DNA of 33,117 bases from Candidatus Saccharimonadota bacterium (GCA_017480095.1 JAFVBG010000005.1:1-33117); one strand, 5' to 3'. Shown: positions 8,223 to 15,422, counted from the stretch's first letter. Notes: generated by a model from the letters alone, not told the origin. A program made the numbers and translations.

Positions 8223-8270
8223 ATGTTCGACCCTGATTGACCAGCAATTCAAGCACGACTCAACCGCTAC
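8223..8270 (+). other. Probable 5' end of folC interrupted by in-frame TGA
   Basis: An ATG at 8223, correctly placed 6 nt after a -10 box, opens a frame that continues in phase into folC. It reads MFDPD, TGA (8238-8240), PAIQARLNRY, then the ATG at 8271. Replacing TGA by TGG would give a normal FolC N-terminal helix. FolC proteins usually have ~15-20 more residues before the region where this gene starts. It could be a point nonsense mutation with restart at 8271, a sequencing error, or recoding. Confidence 0.55.
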
Positions 8271-9638
8271 ATGAGTACTGATTCCTTTTCCGAACCAGAG
8301 CAAAAGTTTGCCGAGATGGAGCGTCTCTGTGAGAAGTTTAAGCATCCAGAGCTAGCCTGTCCGACTTTTCACATCACTGGCTCTAAGGGCAAGGGCTCGA
8401 CTTCGACTTACCTTGCTAGTATTCTAGACGAAGCAGGCTACAAGGTAGGGCGGCTCTTTTCCCCTTATGTAATTCATTTTGGCGAGCGTTTTCAGTTGGG
8501 TGATAATAGCTTTTTTGCAGAAACTGAATATCTTGCCGCGATGGACGAGCTAGAAAAAGGCTTGAGGCGTTTGCACATAGAAAAACTACCACATTCGATT
8601 TTGATGACATTATACGCTTTTCTGCTTTTCCGCGTGGCGAAGTGTGATTTTGCAGTAATAGAGGTAGGCATGGGCGGTCGGCTTGACCCTTCTAACGTAG
8701 TCCAGCCCGAAGTTAGCATTATCACGACGATTGAACTTGAGCATCAAGCCATACTGGGCAACACAATTTCCAAAATCGCCCTTGAGAAAGCTGGCATTAT
8801 CAAACCAAAACGTCCAGTAGCAATTGCTAGTCAATCAGCCGATGCTGAACGCGTTTTAACTAAGGTAGCGAAGAGCCAGGGTTCCGAACTTCTGCAGATT
8901 CGGCCAGAGCAGGTGCAGAATCTAGAATATTATTTTTCAGATAGTTATGATGAATCTACAGGACGGTTGATGCTACGCGCAGAGGTAATGAGCAAGTATT
9001 TTGGCAGGTTGGACTTAAACTTGAAGATGTTAGGTAGTTTTCAGGCAGAAAATGCTTTGCTCGCGATTGAGGCGGCAGGCTTGGCAAATTTAGGTATAAA
9101 ATCAGGGGAGATTATAAAGGCGCTGGCAAGAGTTGAACTGCCTGGTCGGTTCGATATGCGTCGCAATATCCTCGGTTTTGATCAGATTCCTTATCTCATT
9201 ATTGATGGGGCACATACTGTAAGCTCGATTCGCGGCGGAATGCAAATTTTTAAAGAGTTGCGACGTTTAGAGAGTGTCAAAAATGCACAGGATTCCTGTC
9301 TGACCGACTTCACGCCTGGCGCAGAGCCACTTTTGCTCTTTTCTACCGCCAGCGACAAAGCGGTCGAGGCTATGGCAAGAGAGCTTACTGGCAATTTCTC
9401 CGAGGCCATTCTTACTACTCTAGAGTATAAGAAGACTAACCCAGAGCAACTCCTAGAGGCGTTTGCAGATTTTAAGACCACCTTCGTTGAAGACCCAACT
9501 GAGGCTACCAAAACTGCCCTTGAAAAAGCCAATCACGAACACCGTCCGTTAGTCGTGCTGGGTTCAATGTATCTGGCGGGCACGGTTTATCATGAGCTAG
9601 AAAATACCGTCAAAAGTATGCACTTGCCAGAGTTTTAA
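8271..9638 (+). CDS. folC: Folylpolyglutamate synthase / dihydrofolate synthase
   Basis: FolC is a Mur-ligase-like enzyme that adds glutamate to folates using ATP. Marks are the P-loop HITGSKGKGST near residue 34 (family GTNGKGS), AVIEVGMGGRLDPSNVV, ITTIELEHQAILGNTISKIALEKAGIIKP, LPGRFDMR and LIIDGAHT, and the C-terminal VVLGSMYLAGTV. The coding length from 8271 is 455 aa, near the family norm but missing part of the first helix. The in-frame region from 8223 would restore that part if its TGA were a sense codon. The ATG at 8271 has no Shine-Dalgarno sequence. The 3' end overlaps the rnhB-yraN gene by 4 nt, convergently. Confidence 0.9.
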   Translation: MSTDSFSEPEQKFAEMERLCEKFKHPELACPTFHITGSKGKGSTSTYLASILDEAGYKVGRLFSPYVIHFGERFQLGDNSFFAETEYLAAMDELEKGLRRLHIEKLPHSILMTLYAFLLFRVAKCDFAVIEVGMGGRLDPSNVVQPEVSIITTIELEHQAILGNTISKIALEKAGIIKPKRPVAIASQSADAERVLTKVAKSQGSELLQIRPEQVQNLEYYFSDSYDESTGRLMLRAEVMSKYFGRLDLNLKMLGSFQAENALLAIEAAGLANLGIKSGEIIKALARVELPGRFDMRRNILGFDQIPYLIIDGAHTVSSIRGGMQIFKELRRLESVKNAQDSCLTDFTPGAEPLLLFSTASDKAVEAMARELTGNFSEAILTTLEYKKTNPEQLLEAFADFKTTFVEDPTEATKTALEKANHEHRPLVVLGSMYLAGTVYHELENTVKSMHLPEF

Positions 9639-10726
9639 TCTTCCAAAAGTTCAAACCAGTCCAACTGCTCGTCGCCGTCAATCGTGCCGACTGCCAAAAT
9701 TGGTGACGGTAAATCTTCAATGGGACGCTGTAACTTTTTTGATAATTCACGCAGATAGACTTCCACGGCAAAATGCATTTGATTCAGCTTTGCCTGGTCA
9801 ATCGTTTCGAGCGGATTAGTTCCCTCACTTGAGCGATATTTTACCTCGGTAAAATAGATGTGTTCCTCGGTAGCCGAAACAATATCAATTTCACAGTTTT
9901 TGCGCTTAAAATTACGCGAAAGAATCTTGTGACCCTTTTCTCGTTCGAGAAAGTCTGCCACAATCCCCTCTGCTGCTTGTCCGATTTTTGTTGTATTTTT
10001 TACAACATTTGCCTGACCAAATTCACGTTTGGCGGCAGCACGTTGTTCATCCGTGACATACAATTCTGCAGCTCTAGTCGTAACTCCTGCCGGTCGCGGA
10101 GCATATTCTTTACTGATGCGCCGGATACACCAGCGGTGTTCTGGGCAAGGCCCATACGCGTCTAGACATTCCCAATGCAGCTTAGTGCCGTATCCCTTAT
10201 GTCTGGCAAACTCGTAGCGGGTCAATTCTTTCCCCGGTAAACTACACATATATTTATCTCGTGCCACCTTAGCGATAATGGAAGCCGCAGAAACTTCTTT
10301 AACATCTAGATCGGCTTTGATGACGGTTGTAACTAAATCTTCATATTCGGTGCCTTCTAGAAAATTTGTAATACCATCAATAATAATCTCGTCAAAATGC
10401 ACATCAGGACGTCTTTCTCGGAGGTTGGCCACGGCTCGACGCGCGGCAACTTTCAGACCATTTGTAATTCCTAGTTCATCTAGTTCTTCTGCTGGCACCC
10501 AGCCGAGACCGCACGCTAGGCACTTTTGCCGGATTCTGGGCGAAAGATAGCCACGCATTTTTTCACTGAGACGCTTGGAGTCGGTCAAGTCCTCTTGCCA
10601 TCTCTCAGAGTTAATTACTTCCCCATCTTCGTCATAGCGTGGCGGTAGGATGCAAGCCCCAATCACTAGTGGCCCAGCAATCGGTCCGCGTCCAACTTCG
10701 TCAATTCCCATGATTAAATGCGACAT
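9635..10726 (-). CDS. rnhB: Fusion of ribonuclease HII and a YraN/UPF0102 nuclease-like domain
   Basis: Residues ~1-205 are RNase HII, which nicks RNA in RNA-DNA hybrids. Carboxylates D9 and E10 (GIDEVGRGP), D117 (IIIDGIT) and D139 (VIKADLDVKEVSAASIIAKVARDKY) are in place, as is HKGYGTKLHWECL. Residues ~238-363 are a YraN/UPF0102 domain, a predicted restriction-like fold (GQAAEGIVADFLEREKG, CEIDIVSA, FTEVKYRSS). The two are commonly neighbouring separate genes; here they form one 363-aa protein. TATTAT 6 nt before the ATG suggests a leaderless transcript, driven from a -35 inside the rplS terminator. Confidence 0.93.
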   Translation of the reverse strand: MSHLIMGIDEVGRGPIAGPLVIGACILPPRYDEDGEVINSERWQEDLTDSKRLSEKMRGYLSPRIRQKCLACGLGWVPAEELDELGITNGLKVAARRAVANLRERRPDVHFDEIIIDGITNFLEGTEYEDLVTTVIKADLDVKEVSAASIIAKVARDKYMCSLPGKELTRYEFARHKGYGTKLHWECLDAYGPCPEHRWCIRRISKEYAPRPAGVTTRAAELYVTDEQRAAAKREFGQANVVKNTTKIGQAAEGIVADFLEREKGHKILSRNFKRKNCEIDIVSATEEHIYFTEVKYRSSEGTNPLETIDQAKLNQMHFAVEVYLRELSKKLQRPIEDLPSPILAVGTIDGDEQLDWFELLED

Positions 10727-10732
10727 AGACCG

Positions 10733-10783
10733 ATAATAACTTAAAAAACAAAAAAATGCAACCCCCTAGACGACGGAGGTTGC
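10733..10783 (-). promoter_or_regulatory. rplS terminator overlapping the rnhB promoter
   Basis: On the minus strand a hairpin with arms GCAACC/GGTTGC (10758-10783) is followed by ATTTTTTTGTTTTTT, a good terminator for rplS. The 3' arm also supplies TTGCAT (10756-10761), which sits 17 nt before TATTAT (10733-10738), 6 nt from the rnhB ATG. One sequence thus seems to end rplS and to start rnhB. Confidence 0.7.
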
Positions 10784-10803
10784 TATGAGTTTTTCTGAAA
10801 ATA

Positions 10804-11283
10804 CTATGCTTCGGCTGGAGCTTCAGTGGTTGCTTCGGCTTTTGAAGCTTCTTCAGCTGGAACTTCGGCGGCAGTCTCCTCGGTAGCAACTGGCTCTTCA
10901 GCAACAGTAGTATCATTGACAGCGGCGCGATCAAAATCCTTAGCGGCGAGACGAGCAGACTTACCACTGCGCTCACGGAGATAAGAAAGATTATTGCGGC
11001 GAACCTTAGAACGCTTAACAATTTCAATCTTCTCAACTAGTGGGCTGTGAATCAAGAAAGATTTCTCTACACCAACACCAGAGGCAATCTTGCGCACCGT
11101 AATGCGAGCGGTATGAGAATCTTTGCGGTCGGTGCGGATAACCACACCTTCAAAGACCTGAAGGCGAAACTTCTCACCTTCTTTAATTTTCTGAGTGACT
11201 TTAACGGTATCACCAGAACGGACATCAACAACAGCTTTCTTTTTCTGTTCGTCACCGATTTTCTTTAGAATAGAAAAACTCAT
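10804..11283 (-). CDS. rplS: 50S ribosomal protein L19 with extended C-terminal tail
   Basis: L19 sits at the 30S-50S interface. The core (residues ~15-112) carries GDTVKVTQKIKEGEKFRLQVFEGVVI, RKIASGVGVEKSFLIHSPLVEKIEIVKRSKVRRNNLSYLRERSGKSAR. Residues ~113-159 form a low-complexity tail rich in Ala, Glu and Thr, unusual beside the ~115-aa family norm. The gene has a ~30-nt leader: TATAAT at 11315-11320, and an AAAAGG ribosome-binding sequence 8 nt before the ATG. It ends at a clear terminator. The neighbours are not the usual rpsP-rimM-trmD set. Confidence 0.95.
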   Translation of the reverse strand: MSFSILKKIGDEQKKKAVVDVRSGDTVKVTQKIKEGEKFRLQVFEGVVIRTDRKDSHTARITVRKIASGVGVEKSFLIHSPLVEKIEIVKRSKVRRNNLSYLRERSGKSARLAAKDFDRAAVNDTTVAEEPVATEETAAEVPAEEASKAEATTEAPAEA

Positions 11284-11314
11284 ATTTAACCTTTTATATT
11301 AACACTTGCACCCC

Positions 11315-11320
11315 ATTATA
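11315..11320 (-). promoter_or_regulatory. -10 box of rplS
   Basis: TATAAT on the minus strand lies 31 nt before the rplS ATG. No convincing -35 is visible. The leader between them contains AAAAGG as the likely ribosome-binding sequence. Confidence 0.5.
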
Positions 11321-11356
11321 CCATACTTTTCCCAAAAAGAAAAGGGGTAAGGAGGG

Positions 11357-11482
11357 TAATTTAACTAAAATTTTTCACAACCCCCTTAAAATCGAAAATG
11401 TCATACACTGGCTCGCGTCAGGAATATACACTTTCGATTTTAAAGGCCATGGTTTAGGTCGTGAAGAAATTTAGTTAAATTA
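11357..11482 (-). ncRNA. 126-nt long-hairpin element between pilB and rplS
   Basis: Arms 11357-11382 and 11457-11482 pair over 26 positions with at most two mismatches. Inner arms 11386-11401 and 11428-11443 pair over 15 of 16. On the minus strand the apex reads CUGAC-GCGA-GCCAG, a short stem with a GNRA tetraloop; this favours a structured RNA on the strand of pilB and rplS. The asymmetric inner loop contains AACCATGG. The left end supplies the pilB stop codon. It may be a small RNA, a processing site, the 5' leader of rplS, or a MITE-like insertion (the ends could be ATTTAACTAAA inverted repeats flanked by TA). I do not recognise a named family. Confidence 0.6.
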
Positions 11483-13109
11483 CTCTTGCGATTTCCTCCA
11501 GGGTAGTATCACCCCGCAAAGCAGCCAAAACGCCTTTCTGTTCCAAAGTCAGCATTCCGAGTCCCTTAGCAGTTTTTTCAATCGCATCGGTATTTACATC
11601 TTCTATGTCGCCTCGGATGTATTTCTGGATTTCATCGGTCACATTGAGCTGCTCCATAATCACCGTGCGTCCCTTATAGCCAAACGGATCTGCTTCACCA
11701 GTCGGGACAGGCTTATAGAGCGTATAATTTCCTCGCTGGACACCGTGACGCGCCAAAACTTCATCTGAGATACCGTCAATTACCCGCTCGATATATTTTA
11801 CCGTAGCTTCATCTGGAGTGTAAGCTTGCTTAGAATCGGAAAGTTGACGCACGAGGCGCTGGGCAATCACCAGGCGAATGGAACTAGAGAAAATCGGATT
11901 AGTGCCAATCAGGTCAATCATACGCGAAAAGGCGGCCGAAGTGGAGTTAGCGTGGAAAGAGCTCAGCACGAGGTGACCGGTAATGGAGGCCTGAATCGCC
12001 GTCTTAGCCGTATCACCATCACGAATCTCACCCACCATCACAACGTCAGGGTCAAGACGGAGCACGGAGCGCAAACCGTCGGCAAAGTTTTGCCCCTTCG
12101 TAGTGTCAATCGGGATTTGCGAAATACCCGTGATGCCATATTCGATTGGATCCTCAAGAGTAATAATCTTACGTTCGGTATTATTAAGCGCGTTCAAAAT
12201 TGAATAGAGCGTAGTCGATTTACCAGAGCCAGTCGGGCCGACCATCAAGACCAGTCCACGCGGATGCGAAATAACCTCGTTGATTTGAGTTAGTTCTTCA
12301 TCGGTCAGACCCAGTAGGTTAAGATTGAGCAGACTCTCGTCAAAGTTGAAGAGACGGAGCACAGCATCTTGTCCATACATGGTTGGAATAGTTTCGACGC
12401 GGATATTCAAGAGATGCGATGAGCCATCACGATAGATGTCTTTCTGCATGTGGCCGGATTGTGGGGTGTTTGCTGCGGTAGAGACATTGGCACGGCTAGA
12501 GAGTTCCCCCATGAAGATGCGATAACGATCACGCGAGATATTAGCGACAGGGTGAAGAATACCATCTACGCGCATACGGATGCGGATTGTGTCACGCAAG
12601 TTCTCAATATGAATGTCGGAAGCGCCGAGCTTATCCGCCTGATCGAGCAAGAAGTCGAAGACCTTTTCGGTCGAGACGGTGTTGAGGGTTTCGGATACAG
12701 ACTCAATCGTCTCCGAGTCGCCTTCCGAGGCGATTTTAATGTCGTCATAGACTGTTTCTTTTGGTGGATCATGACGAAGCATAAATACTTCATAGGCAGA
12801 CTTAGAAATCAAGAAGAAGTCAACACGGTTGCCACCAGTCTCCAGCTCGCGTTTAATCTGATCGATTAAGCTGCGCGGAGTCTGCGCTGTAATCATAAAC
12901 TGGTAATGTTGGTCGTCATTATTGCCGTGCTGGAGTGGAATGATGAAGTCTCGGTGCATCCGGTCTATATCTAGCAGGTCGCGCACCAGTGGAATCTCGC
13001 CCTCAAATGAGCGCGTATCAAGATATGGGAAGCCTAGTAGCCTCGCTCGTTGCCTAGTTGATTCCTCTTCGTGGTCTCGTCGCTTGCGCTGTATCTCCGC
13101 CTCGTCCAT
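11475..13109 (-). CDS. Type IV pilus / type II secretion assembly ATPase (PilB/GspE)
   Basis: This hexameric ATPase powers pilus extension or pseudopilus assembly on the inner face of the membrane. Residues ~1-130 form the N-terminal domain. The ATPase core shows Walker A GPTGSGKSTT near residue 289, the Asp box ITLEDPIEYGI, Walker B LRLDPDVVMVGEIRDGDTAKTA and the His box TGHLVLSSFHANS. The two CxxC pairs that usually bind zinc before the GYKGR segment are absent; only FGYKGRTVIMEQL remains. At 544 aa it is near normal. It lies 13 nt after a membrane-protein gene and has AAGGAG, so both form an operon. pilC, pilT and pilins are not in the window. Confidence 0.92.
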   Translation of the reverse strand: MDEAEIQRKRRDHEEESTRQRARLLGFPYLDTRSFEGEIPLVRDLLDIDRMHRDFIIPLQHGNNDDQHYQFMITAQTPRSLIDQIKRELETGGNRVDFFLISKSAYEVFMLRHDPPKETVYDDIKIASEGDSETIESVSETLNTVSTEKVFDFLLDQADKLGASDIHIENLRDTIRIRMRVDGILHPVANISRDRYRIFMGELSSRANVSTAANTPQSGHMQKDIYRDGSSHLLNIRVETIPTMYGQDAVLRLFNFDESLLNLNLLGLTDEELTQINEVISHPRGLVLMVGPTGSGKSTTLYSILNALNNTERKIITLEDPIEYGITGISQIPIDTTKGQNFADGLRSVLRLDPDVVMVGEIRDGDTAKTAIQASITGHLVLSSFHANSTSAAFSRMIDLIGTNPIFSSSIRLVIAQRLVRQLSDSKQAYTPDEATVKYIERVIDGISDEVLARHGVQRGNYTLYKPVPTGEADPFGYKGRTVIMEQLNVTDEIQKYIRGDIEDVNTDAIEKTAKGLGMLTLEQKGVLAALRGDTTLEEIARVI

Positions 13110-13122
13110 TGGTTAGTTCTCC

Positions 13123-14430
13123 TTAATCTCGGCAGAGCGCGTAAGGGTTGTTGCGCGGGCAATCTGGAGCGTCTGGATCAGTCTTGTAACTAATGTCTTC
13201 CGTCTCATCAGTGGAAGATTGTTCGGCTGGCTGAGGTTCTGGTGCATCAGCTGGCTTTTCGCCGTCGGCTGGAGGCTCTGGTGCATCAGCTGGCTTTTCG
13301 CCGTCGGCTGGAGGCTCTGGTGCATCAGCAGGAGTATCAGCCGGCTTGGTGTTTTCAGCTGGGGCAGCACCGACGAAGTAGAAGCCACCGTTACCATCTT
13401 CGGCAAATCTTAGACTATAACGAGTAAAACCATCAGCGGTATCTGCGGTAATCATGAAGTTATTAAACTCTTCAAGCGAGGCAAAATCAGCGATAGTCTT
13501 ATAGACTGTCTTAGCGGTGGAAGTGTAATAATCATTGTAAATGGTGTTTTTTGAAGTATCTTCGTTGCTAGCGGCAAAAGCCGAACCAACTGCAATATCA
13601 ACATAAGCATAACCACTCTTGAAATAATAGCTTTGCTTATATAGTAGGTCGATATTATCGTTCGTACCACCACAGCCAGAGCCAATTTTGTAGGTTTGTT
13701 TATCCTCGCTCAAAGTATAGCCTGGACAATAAGCAGACTCGACAAAAGCTAAATCTTCGCCAAAGAGTTCCTTATAACGAGCTTCTACACGAGTCGCAGA
13801 AATAGTTTGTTCAGTGTTATCACCGCTTAAATATTCACTACGCAACGAGTAAACGGTAATTTCGAGCTTATCAGCGTTAGTAAGGGTGTTGTTGACTACG
13901 CTTGGAAGTAAACGATAGTAGCCCATACCAAAAGATTCTACGCCGCTATCAGCCATCATCAGGTAGGAAACTTCGTCGGAAAGGGTTTTAATCTCGGCAG
14001 CCGAAAGATTGCGATCGTTGGCTTTTGGCGTCTCGACTGGAGTTTCTTCGGTCTTCTTGAAGATTTTATCCCAGTTTTGCCCAACTAGGATGCCACAGCC
14101 AAACATTGCCATTGCAACAATAATAGCTATAATAACCCCAGCAATCTTACCGCCAGAACTTTTTGGCTTATTTGTTTCTGGTGTAATTGGCTGAAAATCT
14201 TCTACTGGGTCAATAGTCGGAGTAATCTCACGGGCGGGAGCAGTATAGGCTGGTTGCTCCGTAGCGGCGGGCTGAGCTGGTCTCGGCGCAGCTGAACTCG
14301 TGGCCATTCCCGTGGCCGAACGATTAGCATAAGCCGCACTGCGCGCTTGCGCACTACGATAAGTTTGTCCTCGCACTCCAGCGGTTGGTCGAGGTCGCTG
14401 GACACCTTGATTCCTGGTTAGTGGATCCAT
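13123..14430 (-). CDS. Hypothetical single-TM surface protein with proline-rich C-terminal repeats
   Basis: I do not recognise the family. Residues ~1-75 are Arg/Ala/Pro-rich and cytoplasmic. A TM helix follows (GVIIAIIVAMAMFGCGILVG). A ~250-residue extracytoplasmic domain has two Cys (SAYCPGY, GSGCGG). Near the C-terminus the 13-residue unit PADAPEPPADGEK is repeated, then PAEQSSTDETED. The start at 14430 (435 aa) is preferred: a longer reading would start upstream of the TATAAT at 14462-14467. It shares an operon with pilB, so a role in the pilus machine or surface display is plausible but unproven. Confidence 0.78.
   Translation of the reverse strand: MDPLTRNQGVQRPRPTAGVRGQTYRSAQARSAAYANRSATGMATSSAAPRPAQPAATEQPAYTAPAREITPTIDPVEDFQPITPETNKPKSSGGKIAGVIIAIIVAMAMFGCGILVGQNWDKIFKKTEETPVETPKANDRNLSAAEIKTLSDEVSYLMMADSGVESFGMGYYRLLPSVVNNTLTNADKLEITVYSLRSEYLSGDNTEQTISATRVEARYKELFGEDLAFVESAYCPGYTLSEDKQTYKIGSGCGGTNDNIDLLYKQSYYFKSGYAYVDIAVGSAFAASNEDTSKNTIYNDYYTSTAKTVYKTIADFASLEEFNNFMITADTADGFTRYSLRFAEDGNGGFYFVGAAPAENTKPADTPADAPEPPADGEKPADAPEPPADGEKPADAPEPQPAEQSSTDETEDISYKTDPDAPDCPRNNPYALCRD
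13238..13329 (-). repeat. 39-bp tandem repeat coding for PADAPEPPADGEK
   Basis: Copies at 13238-13276 and 13277-13315 are nearly identical, and a partial third copy follows to 13329. The period of 39 bp is 13 codons, so unit number can change without a frameshift. This is a likely length-variable stretch of a surface protein. Confidence 0.8.
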
Positions 14431-14461
14431 TTGTTTATTACACCCTTTCTTACTGTATATT

Positions 14462-14467
14462 ATTATA
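14462..14467 (-). promoter_or_regulatory. -10 box of the repeat-tailed membrane protein / pilB operon
   Basis: TATAAT, preceded by TTATGC as in several other promoters here, lies 31 nt before the ATG at 14430. A GAAAGGG sequence about 12 nt before the ATG could be the ribosome-binding site. Confidence 0.55.
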
Positions 14468-14502
14468 GCATAAGCCATATATTTTTAGCAAGAATTTAAT
14501 TA

Positions 14503-14624
14503 GGTAGATGGTAGCCGCGCTTCGCGCGTCTTCCATCTAAAGTTCGCCTCGAAAAAACAAGTGTCTTTTTGTTGCTGGGTAGATGGTAGCCGCGCTTCGC
14601 GCGTCTTCCATCTGCGTTCGCCTC
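14503..14624. repeat. Two copies of a 36-bp hairpin repeat
   Basis: Copies at 14503-14538 and 14578-14613 are identical, 75 bp apart. Each is followed by GTTCGCCTC (GAGGCGAAC on the minus strand). Each folds with outer arms AGATGG/CCATCT and inner arms CGCGC/GCGCG around a TTC loop. The spacer between copies is AT-rich. Together with the GAGSCGA sequence at 14735-14741 and the tract at 1-182 they seem to form one repeat family. Confidence 0.75.
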
Positions 14625-14647
14625 CAGAGAAGCACTACGTGCTCTCT

Positions 14648-14706
14648 AAAAAAGGCTAAATAAAAAATATGAGAGCAAGCTCTCAATTTTTCACTTAGCC
14701 TTTTTT
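14648..14706. terminator. Bidirectional terminator with nested hairpin
   Basis: AAAAAAGGCTAA (14648-14659) pairs with TTAGCCTTTTTT (14695-14706), giving a T run after the stem in either direction. Inside it lies GAGAGC-AA-GCTCTC (14671-14684). It follows the tRNA-Glu/tRNA-Pro unit on the minus strand and probably ends that transcript. AGAGAAGCAC-TA-CGTGCTCTCT just to the left (14626-14647) is another hairpin. Confidence 0.65.
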
Positions 14707-14731
14707 AGAAGAAAAGCTACGCTTTTCTTCT
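14707..14731. repeat. Perfect 11-bp hairpin with TAC loop
   Basis: AGAAGAAAAGC and GCTTTTCTTCT flank TAC. On the minus strand it is preceded by GAGCCGA (14735-14741). It directly follows the T run of the neighbouring terminator and belongs to the same hairpin family. Confidence 0.65.
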
Positions 14732-14747
14732 CTGTCGGCTCACTTGA

Positions 14748-14823
14748 TGGTCGGGGCGACAAGACTCGAACTTGCGACCTCACGGTCCCAAACCGCGTGC
14801 GCTACCAACTGCGCTACGCCCCG
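14748..14823 (-). tRNA. tRNA-Pro(TGG)
   Basis: The cloverleaf is complete. The acceptor stem is CGGGGCG/CGCCCCG, the D arm uses GCGC/GCGC, the anticodon stem CGCGG/CCGTG surrounds loop TTTGGGA with anticodon TGG, and the T arm holds TTCGAGT. CCA is encoded. It lies about 30 nt downstream of tRNA-Glu, probably in one transcript. Confidence 0.95.
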
Positions 14824-14854
14824 TCCACTAGGTATTCAACCATTTATATTGTAA

Positions 14855-14929
14855 TGGTGATCTCTGCGGGAGTCGAACCCGCGTTGACGGGATGAAAACC
14901 CGTTGTACTAACCGTTATACTAAGAGACC
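14855..14929 (-). tRNA. tRNA-Glu(TTC)
   Basis: The acceptor stem is GGTCTCT/AGAGATC with one G-T pair. The anticodon stem ACGGG/CCCGT surrounds a loop with anticodon TTC, and the T arm is CGGG-TTCGACT-CCCG. CCA is encoded. A good promoter lies 11 nt upstream. Confidence 0.95.
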
Positions 14930-14940
14930 AGAATGCTTAT

Positions 14941-14969
14941 ATTATACCAAACAACGGCGGAAAAATCAA
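14941..14969 (-). promoter_or_regulatory. Promoter of the tRNA-Glu/tRNA-Pro unit
   Basis: TTGATT (14964-14969), 17-nt spacer, TATAAT (14941-14946), 11 nt before the tRNA-Glu 5' end. Confidence 0.75.
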
Positions 14970-14975
14970 CCTTTT

Positions 14976-15416
14976 TTAAGGCTTTCCACAGCGCATTTCA
15001 ATCTTCATCGTATAATTATCCTCCGAGAAGGGTGGATATGGGTAAAATACGACATGAGTCGAGTTTGTATCGCAGGTATAATCTGGAGAGTTAAAATATT
15101 TGGCTGAACCTTGGTGTTTGCCGTCATCATAATTCAAGAGTTGTCGCAAATAGGTTGGCGAAAAGCCTTTAGAAGTGTATTTTTCAAACTCGGTAGTGCG
15201 TTCGTCGCCAGCCAGGTTGGCGAAAAACTCATTATAGAAGTAGTTTTCATAATAATCCCTAGCAATCCGTTCAATCTCCCGTCGTGCGACTTTATCTGGT
15301 GAAAAATACCAGGTCGCTACTGCGCTGCCGATTACGGCTAGAAGGCAGACAATTATCAGTCCGAATATAATTCGTTTGGCATGTGGGGCGAAGAGTTTAG
15401 GATTTTGAAACTTCAT
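14976..15416 (-). CDS. Hypothetical single-TM protein
   Basis: I do not recognise the family. The 146-aa protein has a short basic N-terminus, a TM helix (IIFGLIIVCLLAVIGSAVATW) at residues ~16-36 and an external domain with tyrosine-rich stretches (ARDYYENYFYNEFF). Two Cys (YTCDTN, MRCGKP) could pair. The ATG at 15416 is 6 nt from TATAAT, a leaderless arrangement. It stands alone between the tRNA genes and another surface protein. Confidence 0.72.
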   Translation of the reverse strand: MKFQNPKLFAPHAKRIIFGLIIVCLLAVIGSAVATWYFSPDKVARREIERIARDYYENYFYNEFFANLAGDERTTEFEKYTSKGFSPTYLRQLLNYDDGKHQGSAKYFNSPDYTCDTNSTHVVFYPYPPFSEDNYTMKIEMRCGKP

Positions 15417-15422
15417 AATTTT

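Noticed and set aside
8238-8240. General TGA reassignment (code 25 or 4)
   Set aside because: TGA ends the DedA gene (16418) and the N-terminal phosphoketolase gene; apart from the folC leader no gene contains an in-frame TGA.
13242-13427. Open frames antisense to the proline-repeat region
   Set aside because: They arise from the repetitive Pro/Ala codons of the real gene on the minus strand and have no start signals or family similarity.
14503-14624. Possible CRISPR array (two identical repeats, regular spacing)
   Set aside because: Only two copies, no further units, and no cas genes in the window. The repeats carry a common head and GC-rich hairpins like the other hairpin loci.
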